Below are positions 7,794 to 15,107 of a stretch of 22,062 bases of DNA, piece by piece. The position numbers and the translations under genes are program-made. How positions within the stretch are numbered: the stretch's first letter is position 1; the number at the start of each line of letters is the position of its first letter. The stretch is from Azoarcus sp. (GTDB lineage: Bacteria > Pseudomonadota > Gammaproteobacteria > Burkholderiales > Rhodocyclaceae): positions 1-22,062 of the forward strand of contig JAIRLA010000192.1 in the NCBI GenBank assembly GCA_031259795.1. The letters are read 5' to 3'. The notes below the pieces were generated by a model that made no database searches, was not told the DNA's origin, and saw only the letters and a list, made by a program, of their open reading frames with translations.

Positions 7794-7939
7794 GGTGGGG
7801 GGCGGCTTTCGTAATGACGAGGTGGGGAGCGGCTTTCGCAATGACGAGGCGGGGGCGGCCTTCGTAATGACGAGGCGGGAGCGGCTTTCGTAATGACGAG
7901 GCGGGGGCGGCTTTCGCAGTGACGAGGCGGGGGCGGCGC
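7783..7939 (+). repeat. Six-unit tandem array, period 26-27 bases
   Basis: The anchor AATGACGAGG (AGTGACGAGG in the last unit) recurs at 7786, 7813, 7840, 7866, 7892 and 7918, giving spacings of 27, 27, 26, 26 and 26. Each unit continues with a G-rich run and CGGCTTTCG. The first unit is the tail of the dispersed 39-base repeat, so the array appears to have grown from that element's end. It stops about 25 bases before the pncC stop codon. Confidence 0.88.
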
Positions 7940-7964
7940 CAGCTATTTCGGAGCGTGTAGACGC

Positions 7965-8450
7965 CTATGCCGCCAGTGCGATGATGCCTTCGAGCGCCGC
8001 GACGACGATCTGGCGGCGAATACTTTCGCGCTCGCCGGGGAAGAAGCGGGTTTCGGCGATCGCGTCGCCATGGCGCTGGCGCCAGGCGAGGCACACCGTG
8101 CCCACGGGTTTGTCGGCGCTGCCCCCGCCGGGGCCGGCGATGCCGGAAATAGCGACAGCGACATCGGCATGACTGTGGGTGAGCGCGCCGGCGGTCATTT
8201 CGTGCACCGTGTTTTCGCTGACCGCGCCGTAGCGGGACAGTGTCGCTGGCGACACATCGAGCAATTCGACCTTGGCTTCGTTGGAATAGGTGACGAAACC
8301 GCGGTCGAACCAGGCCGAGCTGCCGGCCGTGGCGGTGACGGCTTCGGCGATCCAGCCGCCGGTGCAGGATTCCGCCGTGGCGAGCATCCAGCCGCGCGCG
8401 GCCAGCGCTTTGCCCAGATGCGCGGAAAGGGTGGCAAGTTCGAGGTCCAT
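7965..8450 (-). CDS. pncC: Nicotinamide-nucleotide amidase (CinA C-terminal domain)
   Basis: PncC deamidates nicotinamide mononucleotide to nicotinate mononucleotide, recycling NMN made by the NAD-dependent DNA ligase. The 161 residues form a stand-alone CinA C-terminal domain with the usual motifs: ESCTGG (27-32), TYSNEAK (54-60) and the GIAGPGGGSADKPVG loop with its conserved glycines. The start ATG 8450 is two bases below the pgpA TGA and has GGAG eight bases upstream inside pgpA, so the two are translationally coupled. This pgpA-pncC order is common in beta- and gammaproteobacteria. The longer reading starting upstream in this frame crosses pgpA and was not used. Confidence 0.93.
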   Translation of the reverse strand: MDLELATLSAHLGKALAARGWMLATAESCTGGWIAEAVTATAGSSAWFDRGFVTYSNEAKVELLDVSPATLSRYGAVSENTVHEMTAGALTHSHADVAVAISGIAGPGGGSADKPVGTVCLAWRQRHGDAIAETRFFPGERESIRRQIVVAALEGIIALAA

Positions 8451-8452
8451 GT

Positions 8453-8950
8453 TCAGGCTCCGGGCAAAAGAGAACAGAGGCGGGCGAGTATCGCCAATGT
8501 CAACAGCGTATAAACGGCGGCAAGCAGATCGTCGAACATCACGCCGAAACCGTTCTTGAAGTGGCGGTCGGCTTGGCGAATCGGCGGCGGTTTGAGAATG
8601 TCGAACAGGCGGAAAAGCGCGACCGCGATCGCTTGCCAGATGAGCGTTGCCGGGACGAAAAACAGTACCAGCCAAGTGGCGACCATTTCGTCCCAGACGA
8701 TTGCGCCATGGTCGGCAACGCCGAGAATGCGGCCAGTGTATTGCGCCGCGGGAATGCCGGCCAGGAAACCGGCAAGGAGCAGGAACAGGAAAACCGTTTC
8801 CGAAAACGGCGCGCGCAATGGCGCATACAGCAGCCACGCCGCCAGTGTGCCGGCGGTGCCGGGCGCGACCGGCGACAGGCCGGAGCCGAAACCAAGCGAG
8901 ACCAGATGCACGGGGTGGCGCAGGAGCCGGGGGGAAGGACGGGGATCCAT
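8453..8950 (-). CDS. pgpA: Phosphatidylglycerophosphatase A
   Basis: An inner-membrane enzyme that dephosphorylates phosphatidylglycerophosphate to phosphatidylglycerol. The 165 residues show the family's G-x-G-L-S-P-V-A-P-G-T motif (22-32), the acidic VWDEMVATW segment (85-93), the FDILKPPPI turn and a C-terminal FDDLLAA. Hydrophobic segments fit an integral membrane protein. It ends two bases before pncC. In many relatives thiL lies immediately upstream; here thiL is absent and a gene-poor repeat-bearing gap follows, then divergent yoaA. ATG 8950 has no strong ribosome site, but the length agrees with homologues. Confidence 0.92.
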   Translation of the reverse strand: MDPRPSPRLLRHPVHLVSLGFGSGLSPVAPGTAGTLAAWLLYAPLRAPFSETVFLFLLLAGFLAGIPAAQYTGRILGVADHGAIVWDEMVATWLVLFFVPATLIWQAIAVALFRLFDILKPPPIRQADRHFKNGFGVMFDDLLAAVYTLLTLAILARLCSLLPGA

Positions 8951-9332
8951 GGGATGACGAGACGAGCGGAACGGAAGATGATCGTAGCCGGAAAACCCGG
9001 TTTGTGCATATCCCCATCGGGGATCAGGGAATCAGGGATCGGGGATCGGGGATCGGATTTGGATCGGCGCTGTTTCGCTTCGTCTGCAATGCGTTCCCGC
9101 AGCGCTTCGGCGTCCGGATCGTCAGAAGCAATCCACGAGGGGGCACGGTGGTTGCCTGATACCGTCGGCATCGGGTATGTTCTACCCGCCGGGGCGGGGA
9201 TGTCCGCGCCGGAATTTGGACGGAACATCTCTGGAATGCGTGTTTTCGAATTGGAGCCAGTTTTACGATGAAGTTGTGGATTGGGCCATCCTTCTGGTCA
9301 TGCGGGTTTTGGGGTTTCGCCGAGGCCGTGGC
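8951..9332. other. Gene-poor gap between divergent pgpA and yoaA
   Basis: No confident gene. The stretch 9010-9070 is a low-complexity repeat. Between about 9050 and 9171 the minus strand reads a protein-like run (SDDPDAEALRERIADEAKQR) from ATG 9171, but the frame then passes through the repeat and into pgpA in the wrong register. It could be a remnant or chance. Promoters for pgpA and yoaA must be here, but no convincing -35/-10 pair and no LexA-type CTGT-N8-ACAG box was found. Confidence 0.5.
9019..9066. repeat. GGGGATC/GGGATCAG low-complexity repeat
   Basis: About six imperfect copies of an eight-base GGGATCGG or GGAATCAG motif in a row, with an adjoining small hairpin ATCCCC-ATC-GGGGAT (9010-9024). 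The minus strand would encode a PDPRSPIPDSLIPD-type peptide. Confidence 0.7.
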
Positions 9333-11330
9333 ATGCATGGAAATACCGTGAAGCCGCCGGATATGGATCGGGCCGGGACGCTTTCCCGGGTTTTTTCGCC
9401 GGACGGGCCGCTCGCCGATGTGATCCCCGGATTCCGCGCGCGCGAACAGCAGCTTGAAATGGCGCAGCGCATCTTCGAGGCTATCGTCGGCAATCGTGTT
9501 CTGGTGGCCGAGGCCGGTACGGGGACGGGCAAGACTTTCGCTTATCTGGTCCCGGCCTTGCTGGCGGGCGGCAAGGTCATCGTGTCGACCGGCACCAAGA
9601 CTTTGCAGGATCAATTGTTCACCCGCGACCTGCCCGCCGTGCGGGCGGCGCTGAAGGTGCCGGTGACGATCGCGCTTCTCAAGGGGCGGGCCAATTATGT
9701 GTGTCCTTACCATCTCGAGCGCAATCGCCGCGATGGCCGCTTTCTCAGCGCGCGGGACGCCGCCGACATGCGCGCCATCGCCCGCTTTGCGCAAGCCGGC
9801 AAGAGCGGCGACAAGGCCGAATGCACCGAGGTGCGCGAAGATTCCGGGGCGTGGCCGTCGGCGACTTCGACGCGCGACAATTGTCTCGGCCAGGATTGCC
9901 CCGATCTCAAGAAGTGTTTCGTGATGCAGGCGCGGCGCGCGGCGATGGAGGCCGACGTGGTGGTGGTCAACCACCATCTTTTCTTTGCCGATCTCATGCT
10001 GAAGGATGAGGGCGCGGGCGAGTTGCTGCCCAGTTGCAATGCGGTGATTTTCGATGAGGCGCATCAGTTGCCGGAGACCGCGAGCCTCTTTTTCGGCGAT
10101 AGCGTATCGACGTCGCAGGTGCTGGAACTGGCGCGCGATACCCGCTCCGAGACGATGGCCGCGGCGCGCGATTGCGTGGCTTTGATCGACGATACCCGCG
10201 CGCTGGAAAAAGCGGCGCGCGATCTGCGCCTGGCTTTTGGCATGGAGCCAGCGCGTTTGTCGGCGGCGCAGGCGGCGCGACAGCAGGCGTTCGGCGAGCA
10301 ATTGAACGCGCTCGCCGAAAGCCTGCTTCGTTCCATCGCGCTCCTCGAAACACAGGCCGAGCGCTCCGAAGGACTTGCGGCCTGCCTGCGCCGCGCCAAG
10401 GAATTGGAGACGCGCTTCGCGCATTGGCGCAAGTCCGGCGAAGAGGATTTGATCCGCTGGGTCGAGGTGTTTACGCACGCGGTGGTGCTCAATGCCACGC
10501 CGCTCGATGTCGCCGATGTGTTCCGGCGCCAACTCGGCGCGCGCCCGTGCGCGTGGATTTTCACGTCGGCGACGCTGGCGATCGGTACGGATCTCGGCCA
10601 CTACTGCCAGGAACTCGGCTTGGGCGGGCTGGAGCCGCCGCCGCTCGCCGGCGTCTGGGGCAGCCCCTTCAATTATGGCGAGCAGGCTCTGCTCTACGCG
10701 CCCACGGGGATGCCCGGCCCCAATTCGCCCATGTACGCCGAAGCGGTGGCGCGCGTGGCCTTGCCGTTGATCCGCGCCGCGCGCGGGCGGGCGTTCGTGT
10801 TGTGCACTTCGCTCAGAGCGATGCGCCGTATCCACGAATTGATCGCCGAAAGCCTGTGCCAGGACGAAGAGCAATTGCCCCTGCTGCTACAGGGGGAAGG
10901 TTCGCGCAGTGAGTTGCTCGAACGTTTCCGCCGGTTGGGGAACGCGGTGCTGGTGGCGAGCCAGAGTTTCTGGGAAGGCGTCGACGTGCCGGGCGATGCG
11001 CTGTCGCTGGTCGTCATCGACAAGCTGCCGTTCGCGCCGCCCGACGATCCGGTGCTCGCCGCCCGCGTCGAACATATGGAAAAGCAGGGGCTGAGTCCTT
11101 TTCTCCATCATCAATTGCCGCGCGCGGTCATCAGCATGAAGCAGGGCGCGGGACGGCTGATCCGCAGCGAGCGCGACCGCGGCCTCCTCTGCATCTGCGA
11201 TCCGAGAATGATCGACAAGTCTTATGGCAAGGCGGTGTGGCGCAGCCTGCCGCCAATGCGGCGCACCCGCGATGGCGGGGAAGCGGCGGCCTTTCTCGCG
11301 GCCCTGCCGCCGCCGCGCGCGCCGGGGTAA
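9333..11330 (+). CDS. yoaA: ATP-dependent DNA helicase YoaA (DinG/XPD-like, iron-sulfur)
   Basis: A superfamily 2 5'-3' DNA helicase related to DinG and XPD; E. coli YoaA works in DNA damage tolerance and binds HolC of the replicase. The 665-residue product aligns with YoaA along its length. Walker A EAGTGTGKT is at 60-68. Four cysteines (about C124, C184, C189, C195; NYVC, DNCLGQDC, KKCF) are placed to hold a 4Fe-4S cluster. DEAH is at 241-244, followed by TSATL, SFWEGVDVPGD and QGAGRLIRSERDRG. ATG 9333 was chosen because GAGG lies seven bases before it and the residues beyond match the family; the frame opens at 9177 but the extra residues look non-coding. Confidence 0.93.
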   Translation: MHGNTVKPPDMDRAGTLSRVFSPDGPLADVIPGFRAREQQLEMAQRIFEAIVGNRVLVAEAGTGTGKTFAYLVPALLAGGKVIVSTGTKTLQDQLFTRDLPAVRAALKVPVTIALLKGRANYVCPYHLERNRRDGRFLSARDAADMRAIARFAQAGKSGDKAECTEVREDSGAWPSATSTRDNCLGQDCPDLKKCFVMQARRAAMEADVVVVNHHLFFADLMLKDEGAGELLPSCNAVIFDEAHQLPETASLFFGDSVSTSQVLELARDTRSETMAAARDCVALIDDTRALEKAARDLRLAFGMEPARLSAAQAARQQAFGEQLNALAESLLRSIALLETQAERSEGLAACLRRAKELETRFAHWRKSGEEDLIRWVEVFTHAVVLNATPLDVADVFRRQLGARPCAWIFTSATLAIGTDLGHYCQELGLGGLEPPPLAGVWGSPFNYGEQALLYAPTGMPGPNSPMYAEAVARVALPLIRAARGRAFVLCTSLRAMRRIHELIAESLCQDEEQLPLLLQGEGSRSELLERFRRLGNAVLVASQSFWEGVDVPGDALSLVVIDKLPFAPPDDPVLAARVEHMEKQGLSPFLHHQLPRAVISMKQGAGRLIRSERDRGLLCICDPRMIDKSYGKAVWRSLPPMRRTRDGGEAAAFLAALPPPRAPG

Positions 11331-11335
11331 ACGAA

Positions 11336-11361
11336 CGGCGGCATCCCGTGGGATGCCGCCG
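11336..11361. terminator. Perfect hairpin between convergent yoaA and phasin gene
   Basis: CGGCGGCATCCC (11336-11347) and GGGATGCCGCCG (11350-11361) form a 12-base perfect stem with a GT centre (or ten pairs and a wider loop). It lies six bases past the yoaA stop and 25 below the phasin stop. No T-run on either side, so it may act as a bidirectional Rho-assisted terminator. Confidence 0.55.
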
Positions 11362-11386
11362 CGCCGATGCAGGATTCGTGGCGGCG

Positions 11387-11908
11387 CTATTTGCGGCTCT
11401 TGCCCGTGGTGGCGGGCACCTGGACCTGGGTGAAAGCCTGGAAGGCTTCGCTCGAAGCGCGTGTCATTTGCTCCATGGCGACGCGGGTGGTGTTCAGGGT
11501 GCTCTGGATGGCATTCAGCGTATCCTGATCGGCGATGGGCAATCCCTTGAACAGGTTCTGGATCGCGCCAAAAACCTCATGACTGCCCACGGTCAGTTGC
11601 TCGCCGACGAATTTACCCACTTCGGCTTGCGCCTGCGTGGCGATTTCGGCGATTTCGCGCGCGCCGGCGAATACCTTTTCCGCTGTGTTCTGGGCGAAAC
11701 GGGTACGCAGTTGCACGGCTTCCTGGGCATCCCTGGCGCTACTGAGATCCTTGGCGTTCTTGATGCTGTCCTCAAACAACGACTTGGCGACGGCGACCTG
11801 TATCTCGATGACGCGCTGCGTGTTCTCGATTGATAACTGAGCCAGTTGTACGGCCGCTTCAAGACCCTTCTTCTGGAGGTCGTTGATTTGTTCCAGTTTG
11901 GCTGCCAT
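11387..11908 (-). CDS. phaP: Phasin, polyhydroxyalkanoate granule-associated protein
   Basis: Phasins coat intracellular PHA granules and control their size and number. The 173-residue product has the length and amphipathic, Ala/Gln/Glu-rich helical makeup of the family, with the phasin-2 style N-terminus (EQINDLQKKGLEAAVQLAQLSIEN) and an Ala/Thr/Lys-rich tail. There is no signal peptide and no cysteine. AGGG lies seven bases before ATG 11908, and a good sigma70 promoter lies 90 bases further up with a short hairpin-forming leader, so the gene stands alone. PHA synthase genes are not in the window. Presence of a phasin implies that the cell stores PHA. Confidence 0.9.
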   Translation of the reverse strand: MAAKLEQINDLQKKGLEAAVQLAQLSIENTQRVIEIQVAVAKSLFEDSIKNAKDLSSARDAQEAVQLRTRFAQNTAEKVFAGAREIAEIATQAQAEVGKFVGEQLTVGSHEVFGAIQNLFKGLPIADQDTLNAIQSTLNTTRVAMEQMTRASSEAFQAFTQVQVPATTGKSRK

Positions 11909-11982
11909 AGATTTTCCCTCGCATGGTTGTAAATATCACGGCATGAAATGTCCGTGCTTTTGAAAGGAATGATCCCCTGAAC

Positions 11983-11992
11983 GGGGTACCCC
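11983..11992 (-). promoter_or_regulatory. Palindrome in the phasin mRNA leader
   Basis: GGGGTACCCC sits just downstream of the predicted start point and can alternatively pair with a CCCC nearby (CCCCTGAACGGGG). Its role is unknown; it could stabilise the 5' end or be a repressor site, since phasin genes are often controlled by PhaR. Confidence 0.3.
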
Positions 11993-12001
11993 AGCCGTTT
12001 C

Positions 12002-12030
12002 ATTATGCATGCAGCCCGGAATCAGGGCAA
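12002..12030 (-). promoter_or_regulatory. Sigma70 promoter for the phasin gene
   Basis: The minus strand reads TTGCCC, exactly 17 bases, then CATAAT. The predicted start is near 11995, leaving a leader of about 85 bases before the ATG. Confidence 0.7.
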
Positions 12031-12272
12031 GCCGACTTCGTAAAATAAATGCGCGGTAATTTTCCATGAAACAAGGGGGGAATGTCTTTTTCTTGATTTT
12101 TCCCACTAATCCTTTTACATGATATTGCCCGATACGGGTATGTCGTCCAGAAAATCGAATTTAGCGTATTGATTCAATGGCGTTATTTTGGACGAGAGGA
12201 GAACGCGCCGCGCTTCCGCCCGCGCGTTGCGCCCCGGAATACCGTCCCGGCGCGGGCCGGGCGGCAGGTTTT

Positions 12273-14222
12273 TTATTTTTGTTCCCGGCTTTTTTTCCAG
12301 CCCGAAGCGTGTCCTTTGTCTCCGGAGGGGCGTTCATCCCGCCGCTGACTCTTGTTTTTATACGGTGGACGGGAGGCGTCGGAGCCGTTGTCGCGGTGGG
12401 CGCGCTTGTCCCACGGTTTGCCGGACGACTTCTCGTCGCGGCGCGGGCTGGATGCCCGGAAACGGCGCGCGGGAATGGACTCGCCCTCATCCAGCGGGCG
12501 GATACCCAGCGGGTGGCCGCACACCAGGATGCGGCCAAGCGCGGCGAGCAAGTCGGGGGAGAGCCGGGCGGGCAGTTCGACAGTGGAAAAATCATCGAAC
12601 AGGGTGATCTGCCCAATGAAACGGCCTTCGATGCCGCCTTCGTTGGCGAGCGCGCCGACGATTTCCTTTGGAGTCACGCCGTGTCCGCGCCCGACGGCGA
12701 TACGGTAGCCTTGCAGCTTGCCATCGGCGAAAGCGTGGCGGCGGCTGAGGATTTCCTCGCGGCCGGGGCGCGGCTGGCGCGCGCGCGGTGCGCCAGCGGT
12801 GAAGATTTCCTCGCGTGGCGGCTTGCCGTGCTGCTGCTGCGGCGCGGTCGCCAGTTCCCAGCCGCGGCCTTCTTCCTCGATTTGCAACGGCCGTTCGACT
12901 TGGGCGAGGTAGGCGAGCGCGGCGGCGATTTCTCGTGCATCGAGCGTATTTTCCGCGGCGATGGCGTCGACCGTGGCCATGAAAAAATCCAGATCCATGT
13001 CCGGGTCGGCGAGCGTATCCAGCACTTTTTGCTTGAATTGGCTGATCCGCAGGCTGGAGACATCTTCGCGGCTGGGCAGCGCGATCGGCTCGATCGGCTG
13101 GCGGGTGGCGCGCTCGATGGTCTTGAGCATGCGCCGCTCGCGGGGGGCCACGAACAGGATCGCCGCGCCTTCGCGCCCGGCGCGCCCGGTGCGGCCAATG
13201 CGGTGAACGTAGGCTTCGGTGTCGTATGGAATGTCGTAGTTGATGACGTGGCTGATGCGCGGCACGTCGATGCCGCGCGCGGCGACATCGGTGGCGACGA
13301 CGATGTCGAGCGCGCCGGTTTTCAGTTGTTCGATCACCCGTTCGCGCAAAACCTGTGTCATGTCGCCGTTGAGGGCGGCGGCGGCATAGCCGCGCGCGGC
13401 GAGTTTGTCGGCCAGTTCCTCGGTGCTGATCTTGGTGCGCACGAAAATGATGGCGGCGGCGAAGTTTTCTTCGGCGTCGAGGATGCGGGTGAGGGCATCG
13501 AGCTTGTCGACGCCGCGTACCAGCCAGTAACGCTGGCGGATTTTCGCCACGGTCGCCGTGGCGGCGCGGATGTGGATTTCTTCGGGCGAACGCAGGTGGC
13601 GATGGGCGACGGCGCGGATCGCGGCGGGCATGGTGGCCGAAAAGAGCGCGGTCTGGCGCTCCGCCGGCGTATGTTCGAGTATCCATTCGACATCGTCGAT
13701 GAAGCCCATGCGCAGCATTTCGTCGGCTTCGTCGAGCACCAGCGTGGCGAGACCGTCGAGCTTGAGGCTGCCGCGTTCGAGGTGATCCATGACGCGCCCC
13801 GGCGTGCCGACGATGACCTGCGCGCCCCGGGAAAGCTGGCGCAATTGCACCACCATGCTTTGTCCGCCATAAACCGGCAGGACGTGGAAACCCTCCAGGT
13901 GATGGGCGTATTTGGTGAAGGCTTCGGCGACCTGGAGCGCGAGTTCCCGGGTCGGGGTGAGCACCAGCGCTTGCGGATGGGGGCTGGCGAGATCGAGCCG
14001 CGCCAAGATCGGCAGCGCGAAGGCGGCGGTCTTGCCGGTGCCGGTTTGCGCCTCGCCGAGCAGGTCGCGGCCAGCGAGCAGATGCGGGATACAAGCCGCT
14101 TGGATGGGGGACGGCGTTTCATAGCCGACTTCGGCGAGCGTCGTCAGCAAGTCGGCGGGCAGGCCCAGTCCGGCGAAAGAATCCAGCGAGGGCGGGGCGG
14201 AGGGGGATGTCGATTCGGTCAT
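12273..14222 (-). CDS. deaD: DEAD-box ATP-dependent RNA helicase DeaD/CsdA
   Basis: A cytoplasmic RNA helicase that unwinds structured mRNA and helps ribosome assembly, especially in the cold. The 649-residue length is close to E. coli DeaD (629). Motifs in order: Q motif (GYETPSPIQ, 33-41), AQTGTGKT (58-65), PTRELA (90-95), TPGR (140-143), DEAD (164-167), SAT (195-197), and HRIGRTGR (340-347). A DbpA-type RNA-binding domain follows at about 505-577, and a basic Lys/Arg/Ser-rich tail ends the protein. That RNA-binding domain separates it from RhlE and RhlB. It lies 149 bases below cspA on the same strand with a terminator between, so readthrough from cspA could feed it. No clear ribosome site precedes ATG 14222. 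Confidence 0.94.
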   Translation of the reverse strand: MTESTSPSAPPSLDSFAGLGLPADLLTTLAEVGYETPSPIQAACIPHLLAGRDLLGEAQTGTGKTAAFALPILARLDLASPHPQALVLTPTRELALQVAEAFTKYAHHLEGFHVLPVYGGQSMVVQLRQLSRGAQVIVGTPGRVMDHLERGSLKLDGLATLVLDEADEMLRMGFIDDVEWILEHTPAERQTALFSATMPAAIRAVAHRHLRSPEEIHIRAATATVAKIRQRYWLVRGVDKLDALTRILDAEENFAAAIIFVRTKISTEELADKLAARGYAAAALNGDMTQVLRERVIEQLKTGALDIVVATDVAARGIDVPRISHVINYDIPYDTEAYVHRIGRTGRAGREGAAILFVAPRERRMLKTIERATRQPIEPIALPSREDVSSLRISQFKQKVLDTLADPDMDLDFFMATVDAIAAENTLDAREIAAALAYLAQVERPLQIEEEGRGWELATAPQQQHGKPPREEIFTAGAPRARQPRPGREEILSRRHAFADGKLQGYRIAVGRGHGVTPKEIVGALANEGGIEGRFIGQITLFDDFSTVELPARLSPDLLAALGRILVCGHPLGIRPLDEGESIPARRFRASSPRRDEKSSGKPWDKRAHRDNGSDASRPPYKNKSQRRDERPSGDKGHASGWKKSREQK

Positions 14223-14319
14223 GGCGGATCAGGAGATGGGGCGGGCCGCGGAAAACACGGATGAAGCAAGAATACAAAAAGAAAGCGCCGCCGGGATGGC
14301 GAAAAATCCGGCCGGCGAT

Positions 14320-14352
14320 AAAAAACAAACGCGGCCCGCGGGCCGCGTTTGT
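14320..14352 (-). terminator. Rho-independent terminator of cspA
   Basis: A perfect 28-base palindrome (14325-14352; arms ACAAACGCGGCCCG and CGGGCCGCGTTTGT) is followed on the minus strand by six T (14325-14320). It begins 20 bases past the cspA stop. It is the clearest intrinsic terminator in the window. Confidence 0.92.
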
Positions 14353-14371
14353 CTGGAAGACACTGTGCCGG

Positions 14372-14581
14372 TCAGAGCGGGCGGATGTTGGCCGCTTGCA
14401 GACCTTTGGGGCCGGATTTGATCTCGAATTCAACGCGCTGGTTTTCGGCGAGCGTCCTGAAGCCTTTGCCCTGGATCTCGCTGAAGTGGGCGAAAAGATC
14501 TTCGCCCCCCTGTTCCGGTGTGATGAAACCGAAGCCCTTGGCGTCATTGAACCATTTGACGGTGCCGGTTTGAGTGCTCAT
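14372..14581 (-). CDS. cspA: Cold-shock protein, CspA family
   Basis: A small single-stranded RNA/DNA-binding beta-barrel that acts as an RNA chaperone. The 69 residues are full length, beginning GTVKWFND with RNP1 KGFGFI (15-20) and RNP2-like DLFAHF (28-33). The C-terminal [10 protein letters not shown] segment is also conserved. AGGA lies six to seven bases before ATG 14581. The message ends at the strong terminator just downstream, and deaD follows, giving a functional cold-response pair. A gene-free stretch of more than 250 bases above the start leaves room for the long structured leader typical of cold-inducible csp genes, but no promoter was firmly located. Which csp paralogue this is cannot be decided. 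Confidence 0.95.
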   Translation of the reverse strand: MSTQTGTVKWFNDAKGFGFITPEQGGEDLFAHFSEIQGKGFRTLAENQRVEFEIKSGPKGLQAANIRPL

Positions 14582-14867
14582 TTGCGTTCCTGTAAAGAAG
14601 GTGGTTTGTTTGATTGATCGGGCATGCGCCCTGGAAGCCAGCGATCAAGAAACGTATCGAGGGAATCCAGCCAGACAGTTCGCAACGAACACGGAAGGGT
14701 ACCACAGGGACAACGCTTGAATCGACTGCGCTGCCACGATACACGTTTTTCCCGCGCCTGTGCTTTTTTTGAAGCGTTTGCAAGGGGTCTGTTGTTTTTC
14801 CGCATTGACCGGGAGATGCCATGCACTTTGTTGCGCTCGCGGCTGGTAAAAAGGAACTGAGACGGAG
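14582..14867 (-). promoter_or_regulatory. Upstream region of cspA, likely long 5' leader and promoter
   Basis: No gene is supported in either strand. Position and length fit the leader of a cold-shock mRNA. A T-rich stretch (about 14752-14770) and several short inverted segments are visible, but no well-spaced -35/-10 pair on the minus strand was found, and the borders are only positional. Confidence 0.35.
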
Positions 14868-14896
14868 TTGACACGATACAACGACGTAACTAATAT
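14868..14896 (+). promoter_or_regulatory. Strong sigma70-type promoter, plus strand
   Basis: TTGACA (14868-14873), exactly 17 bases, then TAATAT (14891-14896). The -35 is perfect. The predicted start is near 14903, about 205 bases before the aas ATG, so it makes either a long aas leader or a separate small RNA. Confidence 0.75.
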
Positions 14897-14902
14897 CTTC
14901 GA

Positions 14903-15078
14903 CGTGAAGCCGGACGCCCCCTTCATTCCACATTCCATCTCGCCCGGATGCCCGCCGCCGCTGGATGTGCGGCATCCCCGGAGGAGCGGCGGGAAAGTCC
15001 GCTTCTGAATCAACCGGCATTGGCCGGAAGACCCTGGACAATGTGCTCGGCCATGTACGCGCGCGTTGCCGGTTTTTT
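14903..15078 (+). ncRNA. Candidate structured leader or small RNA upstream of aas
   Basis: From the predicted start point to a T6 run, two folds are visible. First, CCGCCGCT (14955-14962) pairs with AGCGGCGG (14985-14992) and stacks on GGATG/CATCC (14963-14967/14973-14977), a 13-pair stem with one bulge. Second, AACCGGCA (15012-15019) pairs with TGCCGGTT (15067-15074), enclosing TGGCCG/CGGCCA (15021-15026/15048-15053), and runs straight into TTTTTT (15073-15078), like an intrinsic terminator. The aas start lies 30 bases later. It matches no riboswitch class I can recognise from memory. It could be an attenuator, a riboswitch, or an independent sRNA. Confidence 0.45.
15012..15078 (+). terminator. 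Terminator-like fold just before aas
   Basis: An eight-pair closing stem (AACCGGCA/TGCCGGTT) around an inner six-pair stem ends in six T. The loop between the two stems is long, so efficiency is uncertain. Its place before the start codon suggests attenuation. Confidence 0.45.
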
Positions 15079-15107
15079 CAACCAAGCATGAAAAAAAGAA
15101 AGCAGTC

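Larger units (their letters stand above)
7278..7964. other. Gene-free repeat-rich intergenic stretch
   Basis: Nothing here reads as a protein of known type. From 7278 to about 7545 no clear signal is seen beyond the region that must hold the dedA promoter. From 7546 on it is a patchwork of short repeats described separately: three 18-base units, a CCCGCTTGGCGGGCGAGAGG-type block near 7601-7650, one copy of a dispersed element at 7755, and a six-unit tandem array. Open frames here translate into low-complexity peptides such as GLPRRYAPRNDE, a known by-product of such repeats. Confidence 0.7.
11909..12272. other. Intergenic region upstream of the phasin gene
   Basis: Contains the phasin promoter and leader (11909-12030) and the 3' trailer of deaD. 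The stretch 12040-12180 is A+T-richer than its surroundings and shows no gene. CCCGGC-GCGG-GCCGGG (12246-12261), just past the deaD stop, can form a six-pair hairpin without a T-run on the minus strand. Confidence 0.5.

Noticed and set aside
7360..8094. 244-codon minus-strand frame over the repeat region
   Set aside because: Its translation is made of the tandem repeat (LVIAKAAP-type units) and it overlaps the 3' end of pncC.
9024..10874. 616-codon minus-strand open frame across yoaA
   Set aside because: Antisense to YoaA, with no recognisable domain and Arg/His-rich composition typical of a shadow.
12177..14264. 695-codon plus-strand open frame across deaD
   Set aside because: Lies wholly antisense to a full-length, motif-complete DeaD; long antisense frames are common in G+C-rich genes and its translation is low-complexity.
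14970..15010. GGAAAGTCC-like string reminiscent of RNase P RNA
   Set aside because: Only a short similarity; the rest of the RNase P core and its 300-plus-base length are absent.
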